Positions 11,809 to 24,272 of a stretch of 64,000 bases of DNA are shown in pieces; position 1 is the first letter of the stretch, and every line of letters starts with the position of its first letter. The position numbers and the translations under genes are program-made. Where the stretch lies: NCBI GenBank assembly GCA_030844895.1, contig CM061233.1, positions 64,443,190-64,507,189 on the forward strand, written 5' to 3'. The notes below the pieces were generated by a model. That model was not told where the DNA came from. It searched no databases and worked only from the letters and a program-made list of their open reading frames with translations. Origin of the DNA: Ambrosia x helenae (Eukaryota > Streptophyta > Magnoliopsida > Asterales > Asteraceae).

Positions 11809-14800
11809 TTACAAATTTAGCATCCCTAGCATGGATACTAACTTCTGAAATGTTGATGTGTCAAGGGGTTTAGTGAATATGTCAGCTATTTGATTAGCTG
11901 TTGCTACATGTTTCACTTCAATCTTGCCTTTTTCATAGCAATCTCTTATGAAATGATACCTGATTTCAATGTGTTTAGTCTTTGAGAACTGAACAGGATT
12001 TTGAATGATGCTAATGGCAGATTTGCTATCTACAAGCAATGGTATCTTGGTCTCTTTGATTCCATAATCAAGAAGTTGATATTGGAGCCATTGTATCTGT
12101 GATGTACAACTTGCAGCTGCAATGTATTCAGCTTCACCAGTTGAAGTTGCAACAGATGTTTGTTTCTTTGATTGCCAGGACACTAGACAGTTTCCTAAGA
12201 ATTGACAACCACCAGATGTTGATTTTCTTGATATTTTACACCCTGCATAGTCACTATCTGAAAAATCTGATAACTTGGTATTGCTTGAAGCAGGATACCA
12301 AATTCCAAGTGTTGGAGTTCCTTTCAGTTATCTGAAGATTCTTTTGACTGCAATAAGGTGTGATTCCCTAGGAGCTGATTGATATCTAGCACAGACACAT
12401 GTTGAAAACATAATATCTGGTCTAGAAGCAGTTAGATATAAAAGGGAACCTATCATACATCTATACATGGTTTGATCAACCTGTTTTCCTTAATCATCTG
12501 GTTCAACTTGTGTGGTTGGTGTCATGGGAGTGGAACATGATTTACAGTCTTGTAAAGAAAATTTGTTTAATAATTCTTTAACATATTTTGATTGATGTAT
12601 AAAAGTTCCATTTGATTGTTGTTTAATCTGCAGTCCCAGAAAGTACTGCAGTTCTCCCATTGTACTCATCTCAAATTTTGATTGCATGAGTTTCTTAAAT
12701 TCATCACACAATTTTGTGTTTGTTGAACCAAAAATGATATCATCAACATATATTTGAACAAGTAAGACATGATTTCCAACATGTTTTATGAAAAGAGTTT
12801 TATCAATGGCACCTCTTGAAAAGTTATTTTTGAGTAAAAAGGTAGAAAGTGTGTCATACCAGGCTCTTGGAGCCTGTTTGAGCCCATAAAGAGCTTTGTC
12901 TAGTTTGTACACCCACTTAGGATGAGAAGGATCCTCAAACCCAGGTGGCTGACAAACATACACTTCCTCTTTTATTTTTCCAAACAAAAATGCACTCTTT
13001 ACATCCATTTGATAAACTTTTATTTTGTTGGAAATGGCATAGGCCAGAATTAACCTGATGGCTTCAAGCCTTGCAACTGGAGCAAAGGTTTCATCATAGT
13101 CAATTCCTTCTTCTTGAGAGTAACCTTGTACTACCAGTCTTGCCTTGTTCTTTATTATAATACCAGCTTCATCTTGTTTGTTCCTGAAAACCCATCTTGT
13201 GCCAATTTGTTGCTTGTTTGGTGGTAAGGGACAGATTTCCCAAACCTGTTGCTTGTTGAATTGAAGCAATTCATCTTGCATTGCCTGCACCCAATTGTTG
13301 TCTTTGAGGGCTTCTTGGTACTTCTTTGGTTCCAACTGTGAAATAAATGCTGAGAAGAGACAAAAGTTGGAAAGCTGGTTTCTTGTAAGAACACCTGATG
13401 CAATATCACCCATGATTTGATCAAGTGGATGGTCTTTGTGTTCGATCAGTTGTTGTAAACCACTGACAGGTGTTGGTGGCTCATGTTCTTCAAACAAACT
13501 ACTGAGGTCTATTATATCTGGTTCAGCAGTTTCAATGTCTTCAGTAGTTGCAGGTGCTGAAGCTGATGTTTGAGTTTGTCCTTCAGTATTTGTTGAATCA
13601 GAAGTTTGTGAAACTTCTGATGGTTTTGAAGTTGACTTAATGACTGTTTGAGGAGTCCATGGTGCTGGATCCTCATCATCAAACCTTTGATCACCATAAT
13701 AAGTAGGTTTGGATGAAGTGACAGTCTTTTCAGGTCCAAAATGGAAGCTGTCAAGGTCAAAAAGTTCAGCAGGATGTGCTGGAATGAGAGTGTGTTTTGA
13801 CTCATTGAACTTGACATTAAGTGTTTCTTCTACTATCCTGGCTCTTGAGTTAAAAACCTTGTAGGCTTTTCTAGTTGAAGAATAACCAAGAAAGTAACCT
13901 GAATCAACTTTGGCAGCAAACTTTGAAATAGATTCCTTAATGTTCAAGATGAAACATTGACACCCAAAAGCCCTGAAAAAGGAGATAAGGGGCTTCATGC
14001 CATGAAGAACTTCATAGGCAGTCTTTGAATGTCTCTTGACAATAAGAACTCTATTTTGAACATAACATGATGTGTTAACTGCTTCTGCCCAAAAGTATAA
14101 TGGTAGGCCAGAATCAGCTAACATTGTTCTTGCTCCTTCTATTAAAGTTCTGTTCTTCCTTTCTACCACACCATTTTGTTCAGGAGTTCTAGGAACACTG
14201 AATTGTCTAATAATCCCTTTAGACAAACAGAATTCATCCAGAGTTTTGTTCCTGAACTCTGTCCCATTATCACTTCTAATGGTTTTGACAGGTAGAGAGT
14301 ATTGCTTCTCTACTTGTAGAATGAAGAACTTGATGATTTCAGCAGCCTCATCCTCAGAAAATAAGAAGAATACCCATGTAAATCTTGAGTAGTCATCAAT
14401 GATGACTAAGCAGTACTTCTTTTTACCAAGGTTCATGATCTTTACAGGCCCAAATAAGTCCATATGGAGTAGTTGAAGACATGCAGTTGTTTTTGATTCT
14501 TCAATAGACTTATAGGAGGACTTATGCTGTTTTCCCTTTAAACAGGATACACAGTGTTCTTCACACTGGTATACTTTTAAGGGTAGACCTCTGACCAAGC
14601 CCATTTTTGTGACTTTATTTATGGTTTTAAAGTTCACATGGCCAAGTCTCCTGTGCCAGAGATCAGTTTCTGAAGTTGATACCTTTGAGAAGAAACAGGC
14701 AGTGTTGTTCAGTACTTTGTCTTTTTCAATGTCCACTGCATAGACATTGCCACATCTTTTGGCTATTAACAAAGTATGATCTTCAATAATCTTCTCTATC

Positions 14801-15117
14801 AACTTCTGGCCTTCTGGTGATATGATCTTGCATGCTGTCTTTGTGAAAAAGGAAGAATATCCTTTATCACACATTTGAGACACACTTAGCAAGTTGTACC
14901 TAAGGTTTTCAACCAGATTGACCTTGTCAAACTGTATTTTGCCAGAGGAGACATTGCCATGTCCTAGCACATATCCCTTAGCATTGTTCCCAAAGGATAC
15001 AGATCCATCTCTTTGACTGATAAAATTGTTTATCAGGTATCTGCATCCTGTCATGTGCATTGAGCCTCCACTGTCTACATACCAAATGCTATTTAAGCCT
15101 CTGGAAACTCTTTGCAA
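11809..15117 (-). pseudogene. pol: Copia A pol (protease, integrase, RT, RNase H), broken
   Basis: Domains in order: protease tail with the DSG active site (IWYVDSGGSMHMTG); GAG-pre-integrase zinc site (LWHRRLGH...CVSCLKGK); integrase core with D (LHMDLFGPV), D (IRSDNGTEF) and E (EQNGVVERKNRTL); reverse transcriptase with QMDVKSAFL and the catalytic YVDDIIFGS; RNase H with SDSDYAGC, GEAEYIAA and VDSKSA. The frame is shared throughout but is cut by TAA at 12490-12492, where a lysine codon would fit, and by TAA at 12328-12330, in place of the tyrosine of the usual RYLKGT motif. The 5' end lacks a proper start because of the frameshift from gag; position 15117 is only where the open frame is counted from. 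Confidence 0.92.
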
Positions 15118-15365
15118 AAGATAGCAAATCAGTTAGATTTAGGAAGCCAAGCCACATTGGCTTTGGGTTTGCTCTTGAGAACATTTACAGTTTGTTCTTG
15201 ACCAAGTTGAGAAATCTATGTCTTTTTGGCAATGGATTTTTTTATTAAGAACAATGGTGGTATCCTTTTGAGGACCACCATAAACTTTGGTCATCAGTAG
15301 TTGTACCAAGTTCATAAGATCTTTAATCTCAGCAGTTTGTGAAACTGCTGATGATTCAGGTCTAA

Positions 15366-17693
15366 CTACTGAAAGAGAATTTTGAGAAAAAGACTTTTGT
15401 TGAGATTTTGTCTTTTTCTGAGAAAAGTGTTTGCTGGTTGTTGTTTCTTGGGAGAAAAAGTTTTTACAAAATCATTTTTGATTTGTTTTCCCACAACCAG
15501 TTGTTGATTTTTCTTGTTGAACTGAAAACCTTTTTTATATCTGCAAAATTCTGTCTTGTTGTTGAACAGACCACAGATTTCACATTCTTTTGTCTTTTCT
15601 TTCAAAGACAAGTTTCTGACTGTGTTGATTGGTTTTAGGTCATCAATAGTTTTCAGGTTCTCAACTCCTGATGTAGTTGAAACTACTGATGGCTTAAAGT
15701 CAGAATTACTCAGTACTTCTGAAGAACTTTCTTTGTGAGTTTTTAGAAAGTTCTCATGGAAAGATGTGCATTCTTCCTCTTCAGAAGTTTCACCTGAAAC
15801 AATTTTTCTCCCATCTTCAGTAGTTTTGGGGGAAAAATCTGTTGGTATTTCAGTGTGATTGTACCCTATGCCAAACCTAACATTTGAAGCACTTTGTTTG
15901 TTTAGCAATAATTGGTACCCCTTACAAGATTCAACCCATTTTTCACATGTGACCTTGGTGTCAACAAGCTCTTGTCTGACATTTCCTAGGTCATTTATCA
16001 TGATTTTAATTTGTGCTTGGGTTTCAATAGCAGTGTTAGTTAATTTAGAAACTTCTTTTGTTTTTGCAGACAGTTTTCTTTCTAAATCACATTTCATCTG
16101 AGTGAATTTTCTCTCAGAGTCATTTGCTTTTCCTTGTAAGTGCACATTTGTCTCTCTTATGAGAGCAAAAGATTCTTTGCAAGAATTTGAACACAATTTT
16201 GTCAAAGATTCTTTTGATAACTGTGACAAGGCAGATTTTGAGGTGCATCCCTCAAATGCCATTAAGGCAAAGTTCTTTCTGCCATTGTCCGGCTCTCCCC
16301 AGTTGATGTCAAACATTTTGTTGTCTGCATCAGGATTGCACTCTGTAGTGTCAAAAGGAAGACTACTCCAGTCAACATACCCTGAAGTAAATAAACTTTG
16401 TTGAGAGGGTTGCTGAGGCTGTGGAGGTTGTTGAGCAGCTGGAAAGGGAGGGATTGATTGTTGGCTCTGCATCTGTTGAGCATGCATCTGTACATATTGT
16501 ACTTGTGGCACATATTGGTGTTGTGGAGCTTGTGCCTGTACAAAATGTGCACTCCCTTGTGTTCCATTATTCCTGTTATAATTGGGGTTAAAATTGTTTC
16601 CAGACTGAGATTGGTTAAAGCCAGAGCTTCTACACTCTCTAGCAAAGTGTCCCAACTTCTGACACTTGTGACATCTAAGTTTAGATTTGTCAAAACCAAT
16701 TTTTGTTGAACTGTTGAGTCCTGGAAACTTCCTTCCTGGCCTTTTGTAAAATTTATTTGTTTATAAACTTAACATGGCCAGTTGGTGCAAAATATCCATT
16801 TCTTCTAGGTCATCATTGCTGAAACTATTTAAATCATCCATGATAAAGCACATGTTATCAGCAGTTTGACCAAAATCATTATTGTCATAACCTGGGAATG
16901 ATCTTTCAGATGAGATCCCAGCAGTTATGTCAATATGGTCAAAAGATCCAAAACTATTTGAACAAGTTGGTGAGTCTTGTCCCAATAGTGTTGTACTACC
17001 TGGTAGATAGTCATCAGCAGTTTTGCCAGAACTTTGTAACTTTTTCTTTTGATCAATTTCTCTTTCAAAAGTAAGTAATCTCCCATGAAGTTTTGTAAGA
17101 GTGAGGGAGCTAAAGTCTGGTGAAGATCTTAAGACTATAGAGTATGTTTCCCATTTTTCAGGTAAAGACCTTAAAAATCTATGAAGCATAGATACAGTTG
17201 TATAGGTCTGACCATTTAGTTTTAGTTCAGATATTAATGAGGAGAATCTTTCAAATTGTTGTGTTAAAGTTTCCCCATTAATGTGAGCAAAAGTCTCATA
17301 TTGTTGAGCCAGGATTTCTCTGGTGTTGACAATCACCTCTTCAGTTCCTCCAAACTGTTCTTTGAGGCAGTCCCAAAGCTCTTTGGCACTTTCACAATGT
17401 AATAGACCAGAGTAGATTTCATTGGGGAGTGCCATTGCCAACATAGAGAAAGCTTTAGCATCAAGCTCAAGTTTTAGGAAATCATCATCTGTATAGTCTT
17501 TTGGGTCTTTTGGAATCTCTTCTTTAGTTTCAAGATTAATGTTTACTGGTTTATGAGGACCATGTATCACAGATTTCCAGCAACCTGTGTTGGTCTGTGA
17601 TAATGTATGTGCCATTCTACTTTGCCAGATGTTATATTCATTTCTTACTAGCATAGCAGGTTTATTGGCAGAACCAGTATTATAAGGATCCAT
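15366..17693 (-). pseudogene. gag: Copia A gag (nucleocapsid/coat protein), broken
   Basis: The frame opens with MDPYNTGSANKP and runs 310 codons to a TAA at 16761-16763; the same frame then continues to 15366, so a single nonsense codon splits gag. The N-terminal ~200 residues resemble the copia-type gag (UBN2) family, with the usual tryptophan-containing motifs (AKELWDCLKEQF) and FERFSSLISELK. A CCHC zinc knuckle (C-x2-C-x4-H-x4-C, residues RCHKCQKLGHFARECR) lies at 16632-16673, followed by a Gln/Pro-rich linker and a charged helical tail. In a working element this would form the virus-like particle and bind the RNA. The passage into pol needs a frame change near 15130, which I read as a mutation. 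Confidence 0.88.
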
Positions 17694-17836
17694 TTTAAAG
17701 AGTATTGATTTGTCAAATATCTCTTAAAGTGATGGATGTTGATAAAAGTGAGCTTATAATCCTTTATTGAATATCAATAAGAGCCTGTGTCTGATTCTCA
17801 ATGTGTTAGATTGATATGTGATCAGATAAACCAGAA

Positions 17837-17848
17837 GCTCTGATACCA
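17837..17848 (-). other. Copia A primer-binding site
   Basis: On the minus strand this reads TGGTATCAGAGC, two bases inside the 5' LTR. It is the initiator tRNA-Met type and sets the minus orientation of the element. Confidence 0.92.
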
Positions 17849-17850
17849 AT

Positions 17851-18546
17851 TGTTGGATCAGTATTGCTCTTTTAGATGAACTTGCTAGTGAACACTTAGG
17901 TGTTTAGCAAGTTCTTGATCAGTGATAGCACAGCGGAATGTTATGAGTTTAAAGCTACACTTATCAACAGGAGTTATTACTCCCCTTGGATTCTAGAACT
18001 AATAAATGATAAGTATTTATTGAGAATCTAAGTATTGAATGAGAATGAAACACTTCGACAGATTCTCAATAAATATGAAATGGAAATAACAATAATATGT
18101 GTTGAAGGATTTCTGTATTAAAATCAATGTCTAAAACAGAGGGATGAACCCTTATATTTATAGACTTTACAAATACATGAACCTTGCCAAAAAGCAAGTT
18201 CAGAAACAAGTTGCAACAAGTTGCAGCATTGGAACTTGTACATAAAGCAAAAGTAATACTAAAGTAATAAACTACTGATACAAAAAGGCGGTGAAAAAGA
18301 TCTTCACATAAGTACTGATGAATGACAAACTACTGATGAGTAGTTTGTCTTCAGTAGTTCTTCAGTAGAAGTGTCTGGTTTGAACTTCAGAACTTCTGAT
18401 GACTTCTCTTCTTCAGCACTTGTGGAATCTCTTCTTCAGCAGTTTGATCCTTCTTCTTCAGCAGTTCTATACTTAGAATATTTTGACAGAAGTGAATTAG
18501 ACTAAGGTTTGCAAAAGTGGTTTCACCATTCCTTTTTGTCCTAACA
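17851..18546 (-). repeat. Copia A 5' LTR
   Basis: This LTR matches 7076-7771 over its full 696 bases and is flanked inside by the primer-binding site. It carries six copies of the nonamer motif (near 18270, 18327, 18352, 18390, 18438 and 18462). Confidence 0.95.
18154..18164 (-). promoter_or_regulatory. Copia A 5' LTR TATA box
   Basis: On the minus strand CTATAAATATA lies about 380 bases into the 5' LTR. The 3' LTR has the same site with one change. It would drive the element transcript leftward. Confidence 0.6.
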
Positions 18547-18551
18547 AAAAA

Positions 18552-20702
18552 CAAGAGCAAAAACTCCTTCCTTAGTGATTAAAATCGTTTGAGAGTGTTT
18601 AGAGACGGCTAGGGTTTGTGAAATGGTGAAAAATGACAATGTGTGGTATTTATACTAGTTCCACATTCACACCTTGTAGCACGTATTATCATGTTATGTT
18701 ACACGTGTGTAATAATCTATCTGTCCTACTTGATTCAATTCATGAAATATCACCAACAACGGGACCCAGTACTAGTGTATTCCCAAAACGACTCCCAATG
18801 TATGATACCCCGCAATTTCAGGTTCCTGATTCAACTAAACTCTAGTTAATTGCACTTAGATTCCTTGCATCCTACTTAGCTAAGGTTAGCTAGATAAGTT
18901 ACACGTGCACGCACGAGATGCATACGTACCTAGGGGTTATCATTTAATAAACATATGATACCTACGAAACAAATATATATTTATATATGTTTATATATGT
19001 GTGTGTGTATACACACACCATGGCTACTACTATACATAAACAAAATCACACATGTTTAACTCACAACCTATACATATATATATATGTGCATATAATCAGC
19101 CATATCACAAGAAATTCCAAGATAAGTCTTTTTCATAAGCTATACCTATTAAACTAGGCCTAAGAACACAAACATACTACTTCCTTGGAAATCGGCTAAT
19201 GTATCATCACCATCAAAGACATGCATTGCCTTACCTCACACCTATGTCATCTAAGTTACACCAAATTAGCAACTACCTATCCATTACACTAGCAAACTAC
19301 CCTTACCTCTTCTTGCTTACACCCCTACGGCCAACAAGAAAGAAACAAGGAAGTAACACTAACACAAAAGACAAGAAGTGACAACCTATGACTCCATGAA
19401 CTATCACCATCAAGTACAAACTTACACTTTGTCTTTTCCTCTTCTCATATTGCGGCCGAAAGGGACAAGACACTAGCCCATCATTATCAAACATTCTACT
19501 AGAAACAAGTCCACTAAGTACCAAACATATCATCCAAATGGAAAGACCTATGCTAGACCAAGCCTACAACATTGCATACACTTCCTTTTCTAGTTGATAG
19601 TGATGTGTGATCATGTGTGAATATGCACGGCTGGAAAACAAGAATGAAAGAGACCTCACCCACATGACAACTTCCTAATCTTTTGTCCATATCCTACAAG
19701 TCATGTACTTAGGGACAAGACACTACTTAACTTACACCATAATAGGTCCTACATAGGACTAACCATAGCCTTGGTACCTTTCCCAAAATATGAAGATCCT
19801 CCTTGCTTCCTTGACATCGGCCAAACCCCAAAGACACAAGAGCACAAGTCCCTTTCACCTCATTGTCAACTTCTTATGCTAATTAGGTATGCACTAGACA
19901 AAATACAAAGATCAAGGTGAGGAACTTGCCATGGAAATTCACTATATAAAGAGAGCACTAACCATTCCATTCTTCACACCAACATCTTTCTTTCACTCTC
20001 AAAAACCTTTGGGTATTATACTCTTGGAGCCGAAGCCACCAAGGGACGAAGGGAGCAACCACAAGGCTCTCTTGCTCGGATCATCCTAGGTAAGGCACAT
20101 TGCACCTTTAAGCTCTTTCTTTTCCCGATCTACCCCTTTATTAACCCAAACCTCGGCCTTAGAAACACCACAATTTAATCACATGACACTTTATAAGAGA
20201 ATGGGTTACAAAACAATACTTTTCGGATATAAACCTCATGCGCATTATTTTAGTTCTAGTGCTTGTTTTTATGATCTTGTCTTGACACAAACAACAATCA
20301 ACTTTATTTTAATCTTGAGTGATCAAATTGTAGTTTTGAGCCCAAACATAACTTGGATCACCATGTAATAAATCGGTTTGCACAAGTACAAACTCACTTG
20401 GCTTGAGTTCAAAGCTAAGGCTAACAACATAGTAATCAAACTTGAAATTATTACAAACTCGCAAATATGTTGTGTGGTAGCTCTACAGGGCTTGGTTAAG
20501 CTTAAAACAATCAAATTTGATTCATTAGATAATCGGCTGTATCTTTTATACAAGCGGCTACCACCAACTAACATATCTTATTAAAGCTAGAACATGTGTT
20601 CACATTAACTAGGGTAAAACAATGTTTTAAACCTATGAAAAAGTGTCTAAGTTTACCACAAACACGAAACCAAGTTTCATATAATTCAATAACCAAATCC
20701 AC
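18552..20702. repeat. LTR-derived flanking DNA without a gene
   Basis: The first ~270 bases continue the opposite-strand LTR interrupted by Copia A, with TATAAATACC on the minus strand. From about 18806 (ATGATACCCCGCAATTTCAG) the sequence looks like a plus-strand gypsy LTR start. It is AT-rich with TATATA blocks (18970-19090) and carries a TATA box and leader near 19942-20091. At about 20702 it stops abruptly and ORF3-type sequence begins. No convincing gene is seen. Confidence 0.5.
19942..20091 (+). promoter_or_regulatory. TATA box, leader and splice-donor-like site
   Basis: CTATATAAAG (19942-19951) is followed by a C/A-rich leader with CTTTCTTTCACTCTC and then by CCTAG|GTAAGG, a strong 5' splice-site match with its GT at 20090-20091. 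This layout fits either the U3/R of a gypsy LTR or a host 5' UTR exon. No coding exon is seen before the breakpoint at 20702, so an LTR promoter is preferred. It points toward ORF3 copy 1. Confidence 0.45.
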
Positions 20703-20737
20703 ATGAATTTTCATGTTTCGTTTTTGCAAAATTTCAA

Positions 20738-22828
20738 ATGGTAGAAATACAAAATACTGATATACCGGCTGGATCATCAGGAAAAGCCGCTGGAAAGAAA
20801 CCAGAAGAGGAATTGCCGTTTGAAGACGCCCACAACTGCTGTTCATTTCTTGGTGAGGTCAAGAAACACCCGGAATTCTCTGGCATTGTAGATTTTCTGA
20901 AGCGAAGCAGAGTCGTTGATGCAATAGCTACACAAGCTATTATCTATAAAGATCATCAAGTGGACTTCTGGAAGAATGCAAAGATGGATTATTGGGATAA
21001 TCAAACAGCCATAGTAAGCAGCATTCAAGGACAGCTTGCTATCGTTACTGAGAGTGATATTCGGAAAGCTTTGAGACTGAAAGATGAGTCGACAGATCCT
21101 AGAAGTTTGTCTTGGATTGAACAGAGAAAATGCTTTCTCCGCATGAAGTATAATGGACCTATTACAGATGGAGCTTTACATAAAGGAAAATTGTGTCCGC
21201 GGTTTAAGTATCTAGCTCATGTGATGTTACACGTTTTTGGATCTGTTAGTAGTGGTTATGACGTGATGAGGAAGAGCATCAGTTCATTGATGGTTGCCCT
21301 AGTGCTGAACAAGCCGTTTAATGTGTCGGGAATGATCTTGGATAACATGCTTGAACCACTGAAAGGTTTGAAGCATAAGAAGTTCTTGTTATATCCCAGA
21401 TTCCTACAGATGATTTTTGATCAGAAGTATAAGAAGTTGAGAAAAGATTCTACACAGATTCTAGTCCAAGATCATATTAGTCTGAACACTTTGATCAGGA
21501 TGAAAGGATACAAAGGGGTTCCTGAGAACGAAAGACCACCTCACAAGAATCTGTTTGGACACTTGATTAATCCAGATTGTGAGGATTCGGGTGAGGACAA
21601 GGCTAGAAATGTTAACAGTGAATCAGACAATGATGATCCTTTGTTTCACGTCAATCCAGAAGCAAAGAGGAAGAGACAAGCGGTTAATGTTGGTGCTAAG
21701 AGTAGAAAAGGGAAAGGTAAAGAAAAGGAGGTTGAAGATGAACAACCAAAGAAAAAATCAAGGAGAAAGAAGAGCGTAGCGAGAAAAGGTACTATGCTTG
21801 TTGATGAAGAGTCTGCCGATTCTGAGGAGACTCAAACAAATGAGAGATGGGATTCTGGTGAAGAGACTATAAAGCAAACCAAGCCCAAGGCCACTGTGGC
21901 TGGTGAGTCTGAAAGTCTCAACAAAACTTTAGAGGAACAGAGACAGAAGAGTCCGATTGTAATGGACGATATAGATCTGGGTCTTGGTATTGGTGAACAA
22001 GATTTCAGTGGATCTCAGATGTTTGGTGAAAAACAGAAGAAGCCCAAATACAAGACTATGTCAAAGAAAGATGATAAAGAAAATCCAAAGAAGAGACAGG
22101 CGAAAGAAGTAGAGATCTTACTTGCAGGAAAGAAAGTTCCTGAAGTTTCGAGTTCTAAATCTGCTACACCCGTGACATCCCCTATTGCTAAGAAGATGAA
22201 GAAATCAGCAACTGAAAAGAATGTTGATACTTCTTGTGATTTTGATGCTGCTATGGAAAGAGTCTTGAATAAGTTCAAGAAAATGACACCTGTTGCTGAG
22301 GCTTTAACACCACAAGTTACTGTATCGAGTGATGTGATGAATGCAGTTAACCAGAAGCTTGCAGAAATGATGAAATTTATTAACCAGCAACAACAAGAGA
22401 TTGGACAGTTGAGAAAGAATGATAAAAAGATGTTGGATATTGTTGAATCTTCACAGGAGAGTCAAGAAGAATTAGAAGCAAAGATTAAACAACTTCAGGA
22501 AGAAAATCAGAAGTTGTTAACTCATGAACAACGAAATAGTAGAAGATACATCTCTTTGAGACTCGAGAACAAAAAGGTGAAGAAAGACAATAAGAGTTTA
22601 AGGAAGCTTATTGACGATCTTTATGAAAAAGCTCCTCAGCTGAAAGAAGGAGAGGAAGATAAAGAACGTGAAGAAGAACTTGTTGATTTCGAACCATCTG
22701 AATCTGAAGAAGAAGAAGAATATGATGATGAGGATTTGGAACAGGATACCGGTGATGCTCCTGAGAAGAAGGATGATGATGATGATAAAGATGGTTCTGG
22801 AAATGATTCTGGAGATAACAGTTCTGCA

Positions 22829-22864
<36 letters not shown>

Positions 22865-24272
22865 ACAGAGAAGTATAAATGTGAAAAAAGAGATTCTAGT
22901 AAAGATGCAGGAGAATCAAGCTCAAAAGCTCCCGATGGTAACACTGATGATGATAGCATTTTCTGGAATGAAAAGATTAGATCTTTATCAGATGAAGATA
23001 AGAAGTTATATCGTCAGATGTTGACTAAGAAAGTTTGGACGATTGAGTTAACTAGAAAGTTTCCAGATATATTTGAGTCAGATGATATGAGATTTGAGCT
23101 TGAGTATAATGTTCCTAATCTTGAAGATGGTGAAGTTTCTGCAGCCATATCTAAAGAGATACTTGAAGGATTGGCGAAACAAGTCTGTAAATCTCTTGAA
23201 GAGTTGATGAGTGAAAATCAGATTCCTAATATTCCTGAGAAAGAAGCAGGAAATCACTCTGATGATAGAGATGCACTAGTATTTGAAGATGTTGAGATTG
23301 AGGATATTACCAGTGAGGAATATCCAGAGTACTTTAAAGAGAAACAAGATGCTGCATTTCCTGAATTTTCTGAAGAATTGTTGAATCAGGATGAGAAACT
23401 TGCACGGGAGAAGAGTAAGACATTCGTTGATGAAGTCTTCAAGAATTCAGAAAGTCAGAAACCGAATGTTGAACAATCTGATGATCTGAAAAGCTTGTTG
23501 AGGAAACTGAAAGAAAAAGAAGCCAACCGACGAAAGATTGAAATTCAGGGAGGTTTCTACAAGTTTCACAACGATTTGTTCAAAGGAAGAGCTCTCGGTT
23601 GGAAATACCTAAGACAGCTAAGGTGTGTTGCTGTTAAATGGGAGAAGGGAATTCTGTATTTCAACAAATTCCATGATATCAAAACACTACCTTACTAGGT
23701 TGTTCGCGATGTCTGCCGGCATACTTTGTCAGGTGCAACTGTAAACAACGATGCAGTTGGATATTTTGCAGATCGCATGGCAAGAGAGAGCAGAACAAAA
23801 TGGGATTTGTTCACTCCGCAGTATCCTAAAAGAATTGTTCACAAAAAGGTTAAAGATCAAATTACTGGGATGAACAAGGTGACTTTGAAGTATAAACCAC
23901 CGATCGTACTGAAACATATTCCTTTGATGCCGATTCCACAACACTTTTCAAAAGAATTCATGTGGTGGTACTATGATTGGAAGACCGCAGAAGCTGTTAT
24001 CTTGCAGATGAGTTCAAGAAAATTCATATTTTTTATCCGATGTGGTTGATCAATTGCTCACATGAAGATATCATAATGTTGTATTACAACCCAATTTACT
24101 GTGAAGAGAAGGATAGCGAACAAGCTCAGAAATACCAACGTGTGGTATGCTTGTGTTTCGCTTGGGATGTCAATGCGGGATGTGACTATGACAAGAAGCT
24201 GGGAAAGTTTGTGAAGATTCCAATTGAAAAGAAGAAATCTAAAACAACTTTTGAACCAGTTATGACTAAAGA
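20738..24272 (+). pseudogene. ORF3 copy 1 (986 codons plus tail), Copia-associated protein of unknown function
   Basis: The ATG at 20738 opens 986 codons to a TAG at 23696-23698; copy 2 has TGG there, so the stop is a mutation, and the frame continues to about 24000. The coding sense then moves to the -1 frame up to 24272. Regions: a conserved N-terminal domain (residues 1-290, ending KKFLLYPRFLQM); a Lys/Arg-rich stretch like a nuclear-localisation signal (near 310-350); a coiled coil (about 535-635); an acidic region with a run of about 13 Asp (near 700); and a conserved C-terminal domain (about 920 on). No signal peptide or membrane segment is seen. Codon use and length argue that it was once a real gene. 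At 24272 it is joined abruptly to a pol fragment. Confidence 0.75.

Larger units (their letters stand above)
7076..18546 (-). mobile_element. Copia A: complete SIRE-like Copia element with a third ORF, decayed
   Basis: This 11,471 bp element has 696 bp LTRs (7076-7771 and 17851-18546) that begin TG and end CA on the plus strand. It has a primer-binding site inside the right LTR, a polypurine tract inside the left LTR, and AAAAA duplicated at 7071-7075 and 18547-18551, so it runs on the minus strand. Order: gag, protease, integrase, reverse transcriptase, RNase H (the Copia order), then ORF3. The LTRs differ at roughly 15 positions by eye, about 2 percent. Several stops and at least two frameshifts make it non-autonomous. 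A 9-bp motif is scattered through it on both strands. The SIRE-like assignment rests on the pol motifs and on the extra ORF downstream of pol. Confidence 0.93.

Noticed and set aside
22636..22959. Serine-rich minus-strand ORF (also at 27962-28282)
   Set aside because: It is the complement of the GAT/GAA repeats encoding the acidic region of ORF3.
23696..23698. Functional stop-codon readthrough in ORF3 copy 1
   Set aside because: Copy 2 has a tryptophan codon (TGG) at the same place, so TAG is a point mutation.
23977..24049. Programmed -1 frameshift in ORF3, since both copies share it
   Set aside because: No slippery heptamer in the right phase is visible at the overlap. A shared ancestral deletion explains it more simply.
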